Shown: positions 7,537-17,100, counted from the first letter of the stretch. The stretch is 64,000 bases of DNA from JABDIP01 sp965250245 (GCA_965250245.1 OZ252296.1:1426001-1490000), one strand, 5' to 3'. Numbers and translations: made by a program. The notes: generated from the sequence alone by a model not told the origin.

Positions 7537-8676
7537 TTACTGGACGAGGATGCGCGGCGCCTGCCGTTGCGGCCCGCCGGTCCCGGCGTCGAGCTGTGCA
7601 ACGACCTCCTCAGCGATCTTCAGATAGGCCTTGGCGTGCTCGCCCTCGGGATCCGACACCACGATCGGGCTGCCCGCATCCGATGTCTCGCGGATCGCCA
7701 GATGCAATGGAACCTCGCCCAGGAACGGCGTGCCCAGCCGCTCGGCCTCGGCCCGGGCGCCGCCATGGCCGAATATCTCGGAGCGCTCGCCGCAATTGGG
7801 GCAGAGGAAGTAGGACATGTTCTCCACGATGCCCAGGACCGGAACATCCACCTTCTGGAACATGCGCAGGCCCTTGCGGGCGTCCAGCAGGGCGATGTCC
7901 TGCGGCGTGGAAACGATGACGGCGCCGGCCAGAGGCACCTGCTGGGCCATGGTGAGCTGGGCGTCGCCGGTGCCCGGCGGCATGTCGACCACAAGGATGT
8001 CCAGACTGCCCCAATTGACGTCGCGCAGCATCTGCGACAGCGCGCTCTGCACCATCGGGCCGCGCCAGATCATCGGCGTCTCCTCATCCACCATGAAGCC
8101 GATCGACATGACCTTGAGGCCGAAGCGCTGCATGGGGTCGAGGGTCTGGCCGTCCGGCGAGCTGGGCTTGCCGGTGATGCCGACCATGCGCGGCATGGAG
8201 GGACCGTAGATATCCGCATCCAGCAGCCCGACGCTGCGGCCGGTCGCCGCCAGGGCCAGCGCCAGGTTGACGGCGGTGGTGGACTTGCCGACGCCGCCCT
8301 TGCCGGAGGCCACGGCGATGATCGACCGGACGCCCGGGACCATCGCCTTCTGCCCGCCGGGCCCGGCCTGTCCCGGGCCGGGACGGGACGGGGCGCTGTC
8401 CGCCGACGGCGGCGCCTGAGAGGCCTCGCGATGGGCGGTCAGCACCGCCGTGACCGACAGCGCGCCCGGCAACGCCTCGACCGCGTCCGCGGCGGCACGG
8501 CGCAGCGGCTCCAGCTCCGGACCGCGCTTGGGGTCCACCTCGATCGAGAAAAACACGTTGCCCTGCTTCACCGTCAGGCCGGAAACCATGTCGAGGCTGA
8601 CGATGTCGCCGCCCCGATCCGGGTCCTTCACTGCCCGAAGCGCCTCGATTACCTGACTTTCGGTAAGTCCGGCCAT
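7537..8676 (-). CDS. Mrp/ApbC family iron-sulfur cluster carrier ATPase
   Basis: 379 residues from ATG 8676, with AAAGGAT upstream as ribosome-binding site. The N-terminal ~85 residues are a MIP18/DUF59-type domain. A Pro/Gly-rich linker follows, then a P-loop ATPase domain with the deviant Walker A GKGGVGKST (near residue 125) and DMPPGTGDAQL. The NMSYFLCPNCGER segment supplies the CxxC thought to hold a bridging 4Fe-4S cluster. Proteins of this family bind Fe-S clusters and pass them to apo-proteins in the cytoplasm. It is divergent from hflK. Confidence 0.93.
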   Translation of the reverse strand: MAGLTESQVIEALRAVKDPDRGGDIVSLDMVSGLTVKQGNVFFSIEVDPKRGPELEPLRRAAADAVEALPGALSVTAVLTAHREASQAPPSADSAPSRPGPGQAGPGGQKAMVPGVRSIIAVASGKGGVGKSTTAVNLALALAATGRSVGLLDADIYGPSMPRMVGITGKPSSPDGQTLDPMQRFGLKVMSIGFMVDEETPMIWRGPMVQSALSQMLRDVNWGSLDILVVDMPPGTGDAQLTMAQQVPLAGAVIVSTPQDIALLDARKGLRMFQKVDVPVLGIVENMSYFLCPNCGERSEIFGHGGARAEAERLGTPFLGEVPLHLAIRETSDAGSPIVVSDPEGEHAKAYLKIAEEVVAQLDAGTGGPQRQAPRILVQ

Positions 8677-8808
8677 GGTTGAAATATCCTTTTGCTCGAC
8701 AATATTCGGGGAACGCCTCGTCAGCCTGCGAATCTGTGATATAGCGTGCGCGCGGTGTGATAGAAAGTGCGGCAAGCGTCCGCGACCGACGACTCAAGGA
8801 AGACCTTA

Positions 8809-9954
8809 ATGCCGTGGAGCAATCAGGGTGGAAACGGGGGGCCGTGGGGATCCGGCGGCGGAGGCGGTGGCGGCGGCCAGGGCCCATGGGGCCGTGGCGG
8901 CGGCGGTGGCGGCGGTCCGACGCCGCCTGATCTGGAGGACATGATCCGCAAGGGTCAGGATCGCTTCAAGAAAGTCGTTCCCAGCGGGTTCGGCGGGAAG
9001 AGCGGCTTGGCGGTGATCGTGATCCTGGCCATTCTTGGCTGGCTCGCGGTCTCGGTGCCCTATCAGGTCGCGGCCGATGAACGCGGTGTGCAGCTGCTCT
9101 TTGGCCGCTATGTCAGCCAGACCTCGCCGGGTCTGAATTTCTGGTTCCCCTGGCCGATCGGCACCGTCATCAAGCCGAAGGTCACGAGCATCAACCGCAT
9201 CGATATCGGGTTCAACAGCGTCCCCAACGCGCGCGGGCAGAGCCAGACCCGGGATGTGCCGGAAGAAAGCCTGATGCTGACCGGCGACGAGAACATCATC
9301 GATATCGACTTCACCGTGCTGTGGCGCATCTCCAATGCGCCGGACTACATCTTCAACATCCGCAGCCCCGACGAGACGGTGAAGCTGACGGCCGAGAGCG
9401 TGATGCGCGAGATCATCGCCCGGACCGACATCCAGCCGGCCCTCACCGAGGCGCGTAACAGCATCGAGGCCGAGGCCCGCCTGCTGCTTCAGGAAACCCT
9501 GGACAGCTATGGCGCGGGCGTCGAGATCACCCAGATCCAGCTGCAGAAGGTCGATCCACCGCAGCTTGTCGTCGACGCCTTCAACGACGTCCTACGTGCC
9601 CGTCAGGATCAGCAGCGGGTGCGCAACGAGGCGGAAGCCTATCGCAACGACATCATTCCCCGCGCCCGCGGTGAAGCGGAACGCATGATCCAGGAGGCCT
9701 CGGCCTATCGCGAGCAGCAGATCGCCACCGCCCAGGGTGAAGCGTCTCGCTTCCTGGCGGTGCTGCGGTCCTACCGGCTGGCGCCGGAGGTGACGGCGCA
9801 GCGCTTCTTCCTGGAGACCTGGGAGGAGTTCCTGGCCGGCGCCAACAAGGTGATCATCGACAACACCGGTGAGGGTGGCGGCCAGGGTGTCGTTCCCTAC
9901 CTGCCGCTCAATGAGCTGCAGAACCGCTCGACCGTACAAGGACCGTCACGATGA
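8809..9954 (+). CDS. hflK: FtsH protease activity modulator HflK
   Basis: 381 residues from ATG 8809. A Gly-rich N-terminus (residues ~5-45) precedes one membrane helix (LAVIVILAILGWLAVSV, about residues 66-84). A large periplasmic SPFH/band-7 domain follows, with the family segments ERGVQLLFGRYV, PGLNFWFPWPIG and a long helical region rich in Glu, Ala and Arg. HflK and HflC form a membrane cage around FtsH and limit its access to membrane substrates. The stop codon overlaps the hflC start (ATGA). Confidence 0.95.
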   Translation: MPWSNQGGNGGPWGSGGGGGGGGQGPWGRGGGGGGGPTPPDLEDMIRKGQDRFKKVVPSGFGGKSGLAVIVILAILGWLAVSVPYQVAADERGVQLLFGRYVSQTSPGLNFWFPWPIGTVIKPKVTSINRIDIGFNSVPNARGQSQTRDVPEESLMLTGDENIIDIDFTVLWRISNAPDYIFNIRSPDETVKLTAESVMREIIARTDIQPALTEARNSIEAEARLLLQETLDSYGAGVEITQIQLQKVDPPQLVVDAFNDVLRARQDQQRVRNEAEAYRNDIIPRARGEAERMIQEASAYREQQIATAQGEASRFLAVLRSYRLAPEVTAQRFFLETWEEFLAGANKVIIDNTGEGGGQGVVPYLPLNELQNRSTVQGPSR

Positions 9955-10832
9955 GCATGCGCGCCGCAATTTTCGGAATCCTGCTGGTTGTTACAGGTGT
10001 CGTCGTTGCCAGCCTGGCCTTCGTCGTCGATCAGCGCGAGCAGGTCGTGGTGCTGCAGTTCGGCGAGCCGGTACGGACGATTCAGGAGCCGGGACTGAAG
10101 TTCAAGCTGCCTTGGCCGATCCAGGAAGTGCGGCGGTTCGAACGCCGCGTCCTGAACGTCGATCCGCCGGTGGAGCAGGTCATCCTGGCCGATCAGCGCC
10201 GGCTGGACGTCGATGTGTTCGGACGCTACCGGATCGCCAACCCGCAGCTGTTCCTGGAATCGGTGAACAACGAGGGCACGGCGCGGCAGCGCCTGTCGAC
10301 CTTCATGATCGCCTCGCTGCGCGAGGTACTCGGCAACGCCACACAGGTCGAGGTGCTGTCCGACGCCCGCGCCGGCATCATGGACTCGATCCGCCAAGCC
10401 GTCGATGGTCGCGCCCAGGCGCTTGGCATCGACATCGTCGATGTCCGCATCGTGCGTGCCGACGTGCCGGAGGATACGGTCCAGTCGGTGTTCGACCGCA
10501 TGCGCTCCGAGCGTGAGCGGGAGGCCCGCGAATTCCGCGCCCAGGGTCAGGAACTGTCGCAGCAGATCCGCGCCCGCGCCGACCGCGAGCGCACGGTGCT
10601 GCTGGCCGAGGCCGAGCGGGAGTCGGAGATCCTGCGCGGCGAGGGCGACGAGGAGGCGATCCGCATCCGCGGCGAGGCGTTCAGCCAGGACGAGGAGTTC
10701 TACTCCTTCTATCGCGCGCTGGAGGCCTATCGCGGCTCGTTCAACCCGGACGACACCACGCTGGTGCTGTCGCCGAACAGCGAGTTCTTCCGGTACTTCA
10801 ACGAGGGTCCCCCGACCGCCGGCTCCCGGTGA
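9951..10832 (+). CDS. hflC: protease modulator HflC
   Basis: 293 residues beginning with a membrane helix (FGILLVVTGVVVASLAFVV). The SPFH domain includes EQVVVLQFGEPVRTIQEPGLKFKLPWPIQEV and DVRIVRADVPEDTVQSVFDRMRSERE, followed by a long coiled region (residues ~180-240). It is the partner of HflK in the FtsH-regulating complex. It overlaps hflK by 4 bp, so the two are translationally coupled. Confidence 0.95.
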   Translation: MSMRAAIFGILLVVTGVVVASLAFVVDQREQVVVLQFGEPVRTIQEPGLKFKLPWPIQEVRRFERRVLNVDPPVEQVILADQRRLDVDVFGRYRIANPQLFLESVNNEGTARQRLSTFMIASLREVLGNATQVEVLSDARAGIMDSIRQAVDGRAQALGIDIVDVRIVRADVPEDTVQSVFDRMRSEREREAREFRAQGQELSQQIRARADRERTVLLAEAERESEILRGEGDEEAIRIRGEAFSQDEEFYSFYRALEAYRGSFNPDDTTLVLSPNSEFFRYFNEGPPTAGSR

Positions 10833-10889
10833 CCCGGAGACGCCGTCCTCCGGGGCCGCCGCCCGCGGCGGTGGCGGCCGTGGCGGATC

Positions 10890-11075
10890 ATGGCTGATCT
10901 GCTGACCGCGCTTGCCCTCGTGCTCGTGCTCGAGGGTCTGCTCTACGCCGTCTTCCCCGAACAGATGAAGCGGATGGTCGTGACCATCCTGTCGGTTCCG
11001 CCGGGCACGCTGCGCGTGGCCGGCCTGGCGGCGGCGGTGGTCGGCGTCGGCATCGTCTGGCTGGTGCGCGGATAG
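10890..11075 (+). CDS. DUF2065 family small membrane protein
   Basis: 61 residues with two hydrophobic helices (ALALVLVLEGLLYAVFP and GLAAAVVGVGIVWLVRG) joined by the conserved FPEQMKRMV loop, diagnostic of DUF2065. Genes of this family repeatedly sit directly after hflK-hflC, as here, suggesting a role with the HflKC-FtsH complex; no activity is known. It begins 57 bp after hflC and is probably in the same operon. Confidence 0.88.
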   Translation: MADLLTALALVLVLEGLLYAVFPEQMKRMVVTILSVPPGTLRVAGLAAAVVGVGIVWLVRG

Positions 11076-11398
11076 CGCGACCGACCGTCGCGCCCGGTGC
11101 GCGAAGCCGGCGGATCGCAAGGCTTCACAAAGCCGTCAGACCCCGGCGCGGCCGCTTGTGACGCCAAATTTGAACCATATTTGCAGTTCAGAAGTCGCAA
11201 TAACCCTTTGGGTAGCGGCCCCGAAATGCGACCCTTATTGCGACCGGCCGCCTCGATGATCACGCTCTATGATCTCGCCGCGGTCCGGGTTCGTATCGGA
11301 AGCATGTGCACGGCTTTCAAGCCGCGCCCCGACAATGGGTCGCCGGACCACAAGGCCGGTGCAACGGCGGAAGGCAGTGAGGCGAGGAGAGAGTTCAG
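11076..11398. other. intergenic region before degP, no gene seen
   Basis: 323 bp with a less GC-rich centre (about 11160-11250) that probably carries the degP promoter. I could not identify a convincing sigma-E or sigma-32 box. Short open frames here do not resemble proteins. Confidence 0.4.
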
Positions 11399-12937
11399 GT
11401 GACGAAGCGTCGTGGAATTTCCAGTTATCGCAGCGGATGCGCCAAGACGTGCGCCGTGGATGCCGACGTGGCCTATCGGATCAAGCTGTCCGTCTGGCTG
11501 ATCGCTGCGACCCTCGTGGCCGCCATCCTCTCCTTCGCGACCGCCGTGCGTGCGGCCCCGGCGCCTGAGAGCTTCGCCGATCTGGCCGAGCAGCTGCTGC
11601 CGGCGGTGGTGAACGTCTCGACCACCCAGCGCGTGGGCGGCGGCTCCGGCAGTGTCGAGATGCCGGAATTCCCACCGGGGTCGCCATTCGAGGAGTTCTT
11701 CCGCGACTTCTTCGACCGCCGCGGCGACCAGCCCGGCAATCGCGGTCGTCCGGCGACGTCGCTCGGTTCCGGCTTCATCGTCGATGCCAGCGGCTACATC
11801 GTCACGAACAACCATGTGATCGAGGGCGCCGACGAGATCACCATCATCCTGCAGGACGACACCAACCTGGAAGCGACCCTGGTCGGGATGGACGAAAAGA
11901 CCGACATCGCGGTCCTGAAGGTCGAGTCCGACCGGCCGCTGCCGGCCGTGGAATTCGGCGACAGCGACGAGATGCGGGTGGGTGACTGGGTGGTCGCCAT
12001 CGGCAATCCGTTCGGCCTTGGCGGGACCGTCACCGCCGGCATCATCTCCGCCCAGAAGCGCGACATCAACGCCGGCCCCTATGACGATTTCATCCAGACC
12101 GATGCCTCGATCAACCGGGGCAACTCCGGCGGCCCGATGTTCAACCTCGACGGCGAGGTGATCGGGATCAACACGGCGATCTTCTCGCCGTCCGGTGGTT
12201 CGGTCGGCATCGGCTTCGCCATCCCGGCGCGGCTGGCCAGCAACGTGGTCAACCAGATCATCGAGTATGGCCGCACCCGCCGCGGCTGGCTCGGCGTGCG
12301 CATCCAGACCGTCACCGAGGAGATCGCCGAGAGCCTCGGCCTGCAGGACACCCAGGGCGCGCTGGTTGCCAGCGTCACCGAGGGCGGCCCGGCCGCCGCC
12401 GCCGGGATCGAGCCCGGCGACGTCATCCTCAGCTTCAACGACCGCCCGGTGACCGAGATGCGGCGCCTGCCGCGGCTGGTCGCCGACACGCCGGTGAACA
12501 ACCGGGTCGACGTGGTCGTCTGGCGGCGCGGCAGCTTCGTCACCGTCGGTGTGACGCTCGGCGAGCTCGAGGCGGCCGAGGATGCCGGCCTGCTGGCCAA
12601 CCTGACGCAGCCCGGCGAGCCCCAGATCGAGGAGCAGAACCTGGACGAGTTGGGCCTCGGCCTGTCCGGCCTGACCGACTCGCTGATCCGCGAATACGGC
12701 ATCGATTCCAGCACCGAGGGCGTGGTGATCACCGAGGTCGAGCCGGGCAGCCCGGCCGACGAGAAGGGCTTGCAGCCCGGTGAGGTGATCCTCGAGGTTG
12801 GCCAGGAGAAGGTCGAATCTCCGGTTGACGTTTCCCGCATGGTCGAGGAGGCGCGCGAAGCCGGCCGCCGGTCCGTCCTGCTGCTGATCGACCGCGACGG
12901 CGACCTCCGCTTCGTGGCGCTGAGCGTCACCGGATAG
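11399..12937 (+). CDS. degP: DegP/HtrA family periplasmic serine protease
   Basis: 512 residues from GTG 11399. A membrane or signal segment (VWLIAATLVAAILSFATAVRAAPA) exports it. The trypsin-like domain shows all three catalytic residues: His in TNNHVIEGA (about 139), Asp in DEKTDIAVL (about 169) and Ser in INRGNSGGP (about 243). Two PDZ domains follow, one from WLGVRIQTV and one from EGVVITEVEPGSPADEKGLQPGEVIL. It degrades or refolds damaged envelope proteins. It sits behind hflKC-DUF2065, a common alphaproteobacterial arrangement that groups membrane quality-control functions. Confidence 0.95.
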   Translation: MTKRRGISSYRSGCAKTCAVDADVAYRIKLSVWLIAATLVAAILSFATAVRAAPAPESFADLAEQLLPAVVNVSTTQRVGGGSGSVEMPEFPPGSPFEEFFRDFFDRRGDQPGNRGRPATSLGSGFIVDASGYIVTNNHVIEGADEITIILQDDTNLEATLVGMDEKTDIAVLKVESDRPLPAVEFGDSDEMRVGDWVVAIGNPFGLGGTVTAGIISAQKRDINAGPYDDFIQTDASINRGNSGGPMFNLDGEVIGINTAIFSPSGGSVGIGFAIPARLASNVVNQIIEYGRTRRGWLGVRIQTVTEEIAESLGLQDTQGALVASVTEGGPAAAAGIEPGDVILSFNDRPVTEMRRLPRLVADTPVNNRVDVVVWRRGSFVTVGVTLGELEAAEDAGLLANLTQPGEPQIEEQNLDELGLGLSGLTDSLIREYGIDSSTEGVVITEVEPGSPADEKGLQPGEVILEVGQEKVESPVDVSRMVEEAREAGRRSVLLLIDRDGDLRFVALSVTG

Positions 12938-12964
12938 ACCCGGTTTTCCAACCCTGAACAGGTC

Positions 12965-12994
12965 AGCGCCGCCCTTGGGCGGCGCTTTCTTTTT
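12965..12994 (+). terminator. rho-independent terminator of degP
   Basis: A perfect 10-bp stem (AGCGCCGCCC / GGGCGGCGCT) with a 2-nt loop is followed by TTCTTTTT, 28 bp past the degP stop. Confidence 0.92.
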
Positions 12995-13089
12995 CCGCCC
13001 GTGCCATCGGACGATCGGCCCTGACGGCTTGCCACACCGGCATGGCGGTCCATAGACTTCCCGGCAAGACCAAAGCGAGGGAGGGGGCC

Positions 13090-14457
13090 ATGTCGGACAG
13101 CGTCAAATACGAGCTCAGCGAAGACCGGATGCCGCGGCAGTGGTACAACCTCGCCGCCGACCTGCCGGAGCCCCTGGCGCCGCCCCTGCATCCCGGAACG
13201 CTGGAGCCGATCGGCCCGGAGATGCTGGAGCCGCTGTTCCCGATGGCGCTGATCGCCCAGGAGGTGAGCGCGGAGCGCCACATCGACATTCCCGACGAGG
13301 TCCGCGACATCTACCGGCAATGGCGGCCGACGCCGCTGTTCCGGGCCCGGCGGCTGGAGCGCCACCTCGATACCCCGGCGCGCATCTACTACAAATACGA
13401 AGGCGTCAGTCCGGCCGGCAGCCACAAGCCGAACACCGCGGTGCCACAGGCCTTCTATAACAAGGAGGCCGGCGTCAAGCGCATCACCACGGAGACCGGG
13501 GCCGGGCAATGGGGCTCCTCCCTGGCCCTGGCAGGCGCCCTGTTCGACATCGAGGTCGACGTCTACATGGTCAAGGTCAGCTTCCAGCAGAAGCCGTACC
13601 GGCGGGCGCTGATGGAGGCCTATGGCGCGCGCTGCGTGCCGAGCCCCAGCGACGAGACCGAGATCGGCCGCAAGATCCTGGCCGAACATCCCGACAGCAA
13701 CGGCAGCCTGGGCATCGCCATCAGTGAGGCGGTGGAGCTGGCGGCCCAGCGCGACGACACCAAATACGCGCTGGGCAGCGTGCTGAACCACGTGCTGCTG
13801 CACCAGACGGTGATCGGCCAGGAGGCGATCGAGCAGCTTGAGATGGCCGGCGACTATCCGGACATCGTGGTCGGCTGCACCGGCGGCGGCAGCAATTTCG
13901 CCGGCATCGCCTTCCCGTTCCTGGGCGAGAAGCTGCGCGGCGGCAAGGAGGTCTACATCAAGGCCTGCGAGCCGGCCGCCTGCCCGTCGCTGACCCGCGG
14001 CCGGTTCGCCTATGATTTCGGCGATACCGGCGGCACCACGCCGCTGATGAAGATGCACACCCTGGGCTCGGCCTTCATGCCGCCCGGCTTCCACGCCGGC
14101 GGCCTGCGCTACCACGGCATGGCCCCGATGATCAGCCATATCCACGAGCTCGGCCTGATCGACGCGGTCGCCTATCAGCAGCTCGAGTGCTTCCAGGCCG
14201 GCGTCGACTTTGCCCGCGTCGAGGGCGTGCTGCCGGCGCCGGAGGCGACCCATGCGGTCAAGGGCGCCATCGACGAGGCTCTCAAATGCAAGGCCGAGGG
14301 CACGTCCAAGGTGATCCTGTTCAACCTGTGCGGCCACGGCCATTTCGACATGCAGGCCTACACCGACTTCTTCGCCGGCAAGCTGACCGACATCAGCTAT
14401 GACGAGGCCGAACTGCAGGCCTCCCTGGCGCAACTGCCCCCGGTCGCGGCGGAATAG
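13090..14457 (+). CDS. TrpB2-type tryptophan synthase beta-like PLP enzyme
   Basis: 455 residues from ATG 13090 behind a GGGAGGGGG site. At this length, with an N-terminal extension before RPTPLFRARRLE, it matches the TrpB-like (TrpB2) family rather than the ~400-residue TrpB1. The PLP lysine is in AGSHKPNTA (about Lys113). The phosphate-binding loop is CTGGGSNFAGI and the end contains LCGHGHFDMQAY. TrpB2 enzymes condense indole with serine or O-phosphoserine, often without TrpA. No other trp gene is nearby, which fits a stand-alone salvage enzyme; that role is inferred. Confidence 0.92.
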   Translation: MSDSVKYELSEDRMPRQWYNLAADLPEPLAPPLHPGTLEPIGPEMLEPLFPMALIAQEVSAERHIDIPDEVRDIYRQWRPTPLFRARRLERHLDTPARIYYKYEGVSPAGSHKPNTAVPQAFYNKEAGVKRITTETGAGQWGSSLALAGALFDIEVDVYMVKVSFQQKPYRRALMEAYGARCVPSPSDETEIGRKILAEHPDSNGSLGIAISEAVELAAQRDDTKYALGSVLNHVLLHQTVIGQEAIEQLEMAGDYPDIVVGCTGGGSNFAGIAFPFLGEKLRGGKEVYIKACEPAACPSLTRGRFAYDFGDTGGTTPLMKMHTLGSAFMPPGFHAGGLRYHGMAPMISHIHELGLIDAVAYQQLECFQAGVDFARVEGVLPAPEATHAVKGAIDEALKCKAEGTSKVILFNLCGHGHFDMQAYTDFFAGKLTDISYDEAELQASLAQLPPVAAE

Positions 14458-14475
14458 AGAGCCGGAAGGACGACA

Positions 14476-14910
14476 ATGACCGGACGACTGAAGGCGATCA
14501 GCCGCCATGCGGTGAGCGGCGGTCCCATCGAGACCCTGGAGACCGCCGCCATCACCGAGGAGGACGGTGTCGAAGGCAATGTCCGCAAGTCCCGCCGCCG
14601 GCGCGTGACGGTGATGGCGGCGGAGGCCTGGGCGGCCGCCTGTCAGGAACTCGACGCCGATCTCCCCTGGACCCTGCGCCGCGCCAACCTTCTGGTCGAA
14701 GGCCTCGACTTGCCCAGGGAGGCGGGCGCCCGGCTGCGCATCGGCGAGGTGGTGCTGGAGGTGACCCAGGAAGTCGACCCCTGCGAGGTCATGGAACGCC
14801 AGCACCCGGGCCTCAGGGCCGCGCTGGCACCGGACTGGCGGGGTGGAGTCGGCTGCCTGGTGGTCGAAGGAGGTCGGGTGGCCGTTGGCGATACGGCGGA
14901 GATCGCCTGA
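14476..14910 (+). CDS. MOSC domain-containing protein
   Basis: 144 residues, a single MOSC domain. Seen are the N-terminal strand GRLKAISRHAVSGGP, the segment EGNVRKSRRRRVTVMAAEAW, the RRANLLVEGLDL motif and the conserved Cys in EVDPCEVME (about residue 106). The domain binds sulfur carried on that Cys in molybdenum-cofactor sulfurases and relatives. It starts 18 bp after the TrpB2-like gene and is probably co-transcribed, though no joint pathway is known. Confidence 0.85.
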   Translation: MTGRLKAISRHAVSGGPIETLETAAITEEDGVEGNVRKSRRRRVTVMAAEAWAAACQELDADLPWTLRRANLLVEGLDLPREAGARLRIGEVVLEVTQEVDPCEVMERQHPGLRAALAPDWRGGVGCLVVEGGRVAVGDTAEIA

Positions 14911-14948
14911 CCTCACCCGGACTTCCCCTCAGATCGAGGGTCAGCGCT

Positions 14949-15079
14949 TCCCCCTCACCCTCCCACGGCTTCGCCGCGGGTCCCTCCCTCTCCCCAAGGA
15001 GAGGGGGATCTTTGGCGCAACTCTGTTTCCCTCTCCTTGGGGAGAGGGAGGGGCCCACGAAGTGGGAGGGTGAGGGGGA
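14949..15079. repeat. palindromic intergenic repeat
   Basis: Inverted repeat of about 130 bp. The outer arms are CCCCCTCACCCTCCCA and TGGGAGGGTGAGGGGG; the inner arms are CCCTCTCCCCAAGGAGAGGG and CCCTCTCCTTGGGGAGAGGG. A related element lies at 37263-37458. It separates convergent genes. Confidence 0.85.
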
Positions 15080-15122
15080 GCGCAGCCTCGCGACGCGAGG
15101 CAACTCCGAATTCAGTGGTGTG

Positions 15123-16013
15123 CTAGACCGAGGCGATCTCTTCGGCCCGATAGCCCTGCAGGTACAGCAGCGCTGTCAGGTCCGCGTGGTCGATGCGGGC
15201 GGGGGCGGCGGCGCGGACCGTCGGCTTGGCGTGGAAGGCGACGCCGAGGCCGGCGCGCTGGATCATGGTCAGGTCGTTGGCGCCATCTCCGACCGCCAGG
15301 GTGTCGGCCGGCGGCAGGCCCTGTTCCCGGCAGAGACGGACAAGGGCGGCGGCCTTGCCGTCCCGGTTCAGGATCGGCTCGATCACCCGGCCGGTCAGCC
15401 GGCCGTCGACGATCTCCAGCGTATTGGCCTCGTCATGGTCGAAGCCGAGCCGTTGGCGGACCCGGCCGGTGAAGAACCGGAAGCCGCCGGAGACCAGCGC
15501 GGTGAAGGCGCCATGGGCGGCCATCGTGCGGACCAGGGACTCCGCCCCCGGTGTCGGCACGACTCGGGCATAGGCCTCGTCCAAAGTCGTCTCGGGCAGG
15601 TCGCGCAGCAGGGCGACCCGTTCTTCCAGAGCGCCCCGGAAGTCGATCTCCCCGTTCATGGCTCGGGCGGTGATGGCCGCGACCTTCTCTCCGACTCCGG
15701 CGATCTCGGCCAGATCGTCCAGGCTCTCACCCTGGATCATGGTCGAGTCCATGTCGGCGATCAGCAGGCTCTTGCGCCGCCCGGCCGCCGGCTGGATGAC
15801 GACGTCGATCGGCGCATCGCCGATCCGCTTTCGCACCGCGGCCTCGATCGTCGTGGTGTCCGGCCCCTCGAAGGCGATGTCGCACGCGATGCCGGGCGCC
15901 AGCCAGTCGGGTTCCTCCGCCGCGACGGCCAGGCTCTCGACGGCAGTATGGGCGGCGGTTGCGGCATCGGCAGGAAGCGAGGGCGCGCCGATCAGCGTCA
16001 GGACGTTGGACAT
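15123..16013 (-). CDS. serB: phosphoserine phosphatase
   Basis: 296 residues from ATG 16013. An N-terminal ACT-like regulatory region (~80 residues) precedes the HAD phosphatase domain. The domain begins at LLIADMDSTMIQGE, where Asp87 is the nucleophile and Asp89 the acid/base. Motif II is ALVSGGFRFF and motif III/IV lies around AVGDGANDLTMIQRAGLGVAF. It makes L-serine in the last step of the phosphorylated pathway. The gene is divergent from miaA with 49 bp between the starts, so their promoters overlap. Confidence 0.95.
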   Translation of the reverse strand: MSNVLTLIGAPSLPADAATAAHTAVESLAVAAEEPDWLAPGIACDIAFEGPDTTTIEAAVRKRIGDAPIDVVIQPAAGRRKSLLIADMDSTMIQGESLDDLAEIAGVGEKVAAITARAMNGEIDFRGALEERVALLRDLPETTLDEAYARVVPTPGAESLVRTMAAHGAFTALVSGGFRFFTGRVRQRLGFDHDEANTLEIVDGRLTGRVIEPILNRDGKAAALVRLCREQGLPPADTLAVGDGANDLTMIQRAGLGVAFHAKPTVRAAAPARIDHADLTALLYLQGYRAEEIASV

Positions 16014-16062
16014 GGGGAACCGATGGCGCTGCAGATTGGAGCGAGGACAGATATAAAGCGCC

Positions 16063-17025
16063 GTGGTTAAAGACAAGACACAAGATCGCCCGGTCGTGCT
16101 GGTCGGCGGGCCGACGGCGAGCGGCAAGTCGGCGCTGGCGCTGGATCTGGCCGAGGCGCTGGACGGCGTCGTGATCAATGCCGACAGCATGCAGGTCTAT
16201 CGCGACCTTGCGGTCGTCACGGCGCGGCCGGATGCGGAGGATCTGGCGCGGGTGCCGCATCGGCTCTATGGCACGATCGACGGGGCCGAGCGGTGCTCCG
16301 CGGCGCGCTGGCGCGAGATGGCGATCGCCGAGATCGATGCGGCCCATGGCGACGGCCGTCTGCCGGTCGTCGCCGGCGGGACCGGGCTCTACCTGCGTGC
16401 CCTGACCGAGGGCTTCTCCGACATCCCGGATGTGCCCGACGCGGTCCGCTCCGCCACCATGGCGCGGCATGCGGAGTTGGGCGGGGCGGCGTTCCACGCC
16501 GCTCTGGCCGAGCGTGACCCGGTGATGGCGGCGCGGCTCAGCCCCGGCGACAGCCAGCGGCTGGTGCGGGCCTGGGAGGTGCTGGAGGCGACCGGGCGCT
16601 CCCTGGCGGACTGGCAGGCCGCGCCGGTGGCCGGGCCACCGCCGGGATACCGGTTTCTCACCATCATCCTGGTGCCGCCGCGCGATGCGCTCTACGCCGC
16701 CTGCGATCGGCGCTTCGCTGCGATGATGGAGGCCGACGCGGTTGCCGAGGTGCGGGCATTGCTGGCGCGTGGCCTCGACCCGGCGCTGCCGGTCATGAAA
16801 GTGCTGGGCGTGCCGGAGATCGCCCGCTTCCTGGCCGGCGAGGTCGATCGCGACACGGCGATCGCGCAGGCGCAGCAGGCGACGCGGCGTTATGCCAAGC
16901 GCCAGATGACCTGGTTTCGCAACCAGATCCTGGCCCGATCGCCGGAAAATACCCATGCGCTGGATGCGCAATATTCGAAAAGTTTGTGGCCGGAAATCTT
17001 GTCGATTGTTCGAGATTGGCGTTGA
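16063..17025 (+). CDS. miaA: tRNA dimethylallyltransferase
   Basis: 320 residues from GTG 16063. It shows the P-loop GGPTASGKS, the tRNA-recognition segment INADSMQVYRDL, GGTGLYLRALTEGF and the C-terminal RRYAKRQMTWFRNQ. It transfers a dimethylallyl group to A37 of tRNAs that read UNN codons. Its stop codon overlaps the -35 box of the ilvB promoter. Confidence 0.95.
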   Translation: MVKDKTQDRPVVLVGGPTASGKSALALDLAEALDGVVINADSMQVYRDLAVVTARPDAEDLARVPHRLYGTIDGAERCSAARWREMAIAEIDAAHGDGRLPVVAGGTGLYLRALTEGFSDIPDVPDAVRSATMARHAELGGAAFHAALAERDPVMAARLSPGDSQRLVRAWEVLEATGRSLADWQAAPVAGPPPGYRFLTIILVPPRDALYAACDRRFAAMMEADAVAEVRALLARGLDPALPVMKVLGVPEIARFLAGEVDRDTAIAQAQQATRRYAKRQMTWFRNQILARSPENTHALDAQYSKSLWPEILSIVRDWR

Positions 17026-17050
17026 CCTTGCAGTGCAACACGTCTAGCTT
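17022..17050 (+). promoter_or_regulatory. candidate sigma-70 promoter for ilvB
   Basis: TTGACC (17022-17027) and TAGCTT (17045-17050) with an exact 17-bp spacer, overlapping the end of miaA. A start near 17057 would give a leader of about 85 nt before ilvB. Confidence 0.55.
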
Positions 17051-17100
17051 GCCCGTCCCCGCGGAAGAGGGGGCGCAATAACGCGAAGACGCAACAGGTG

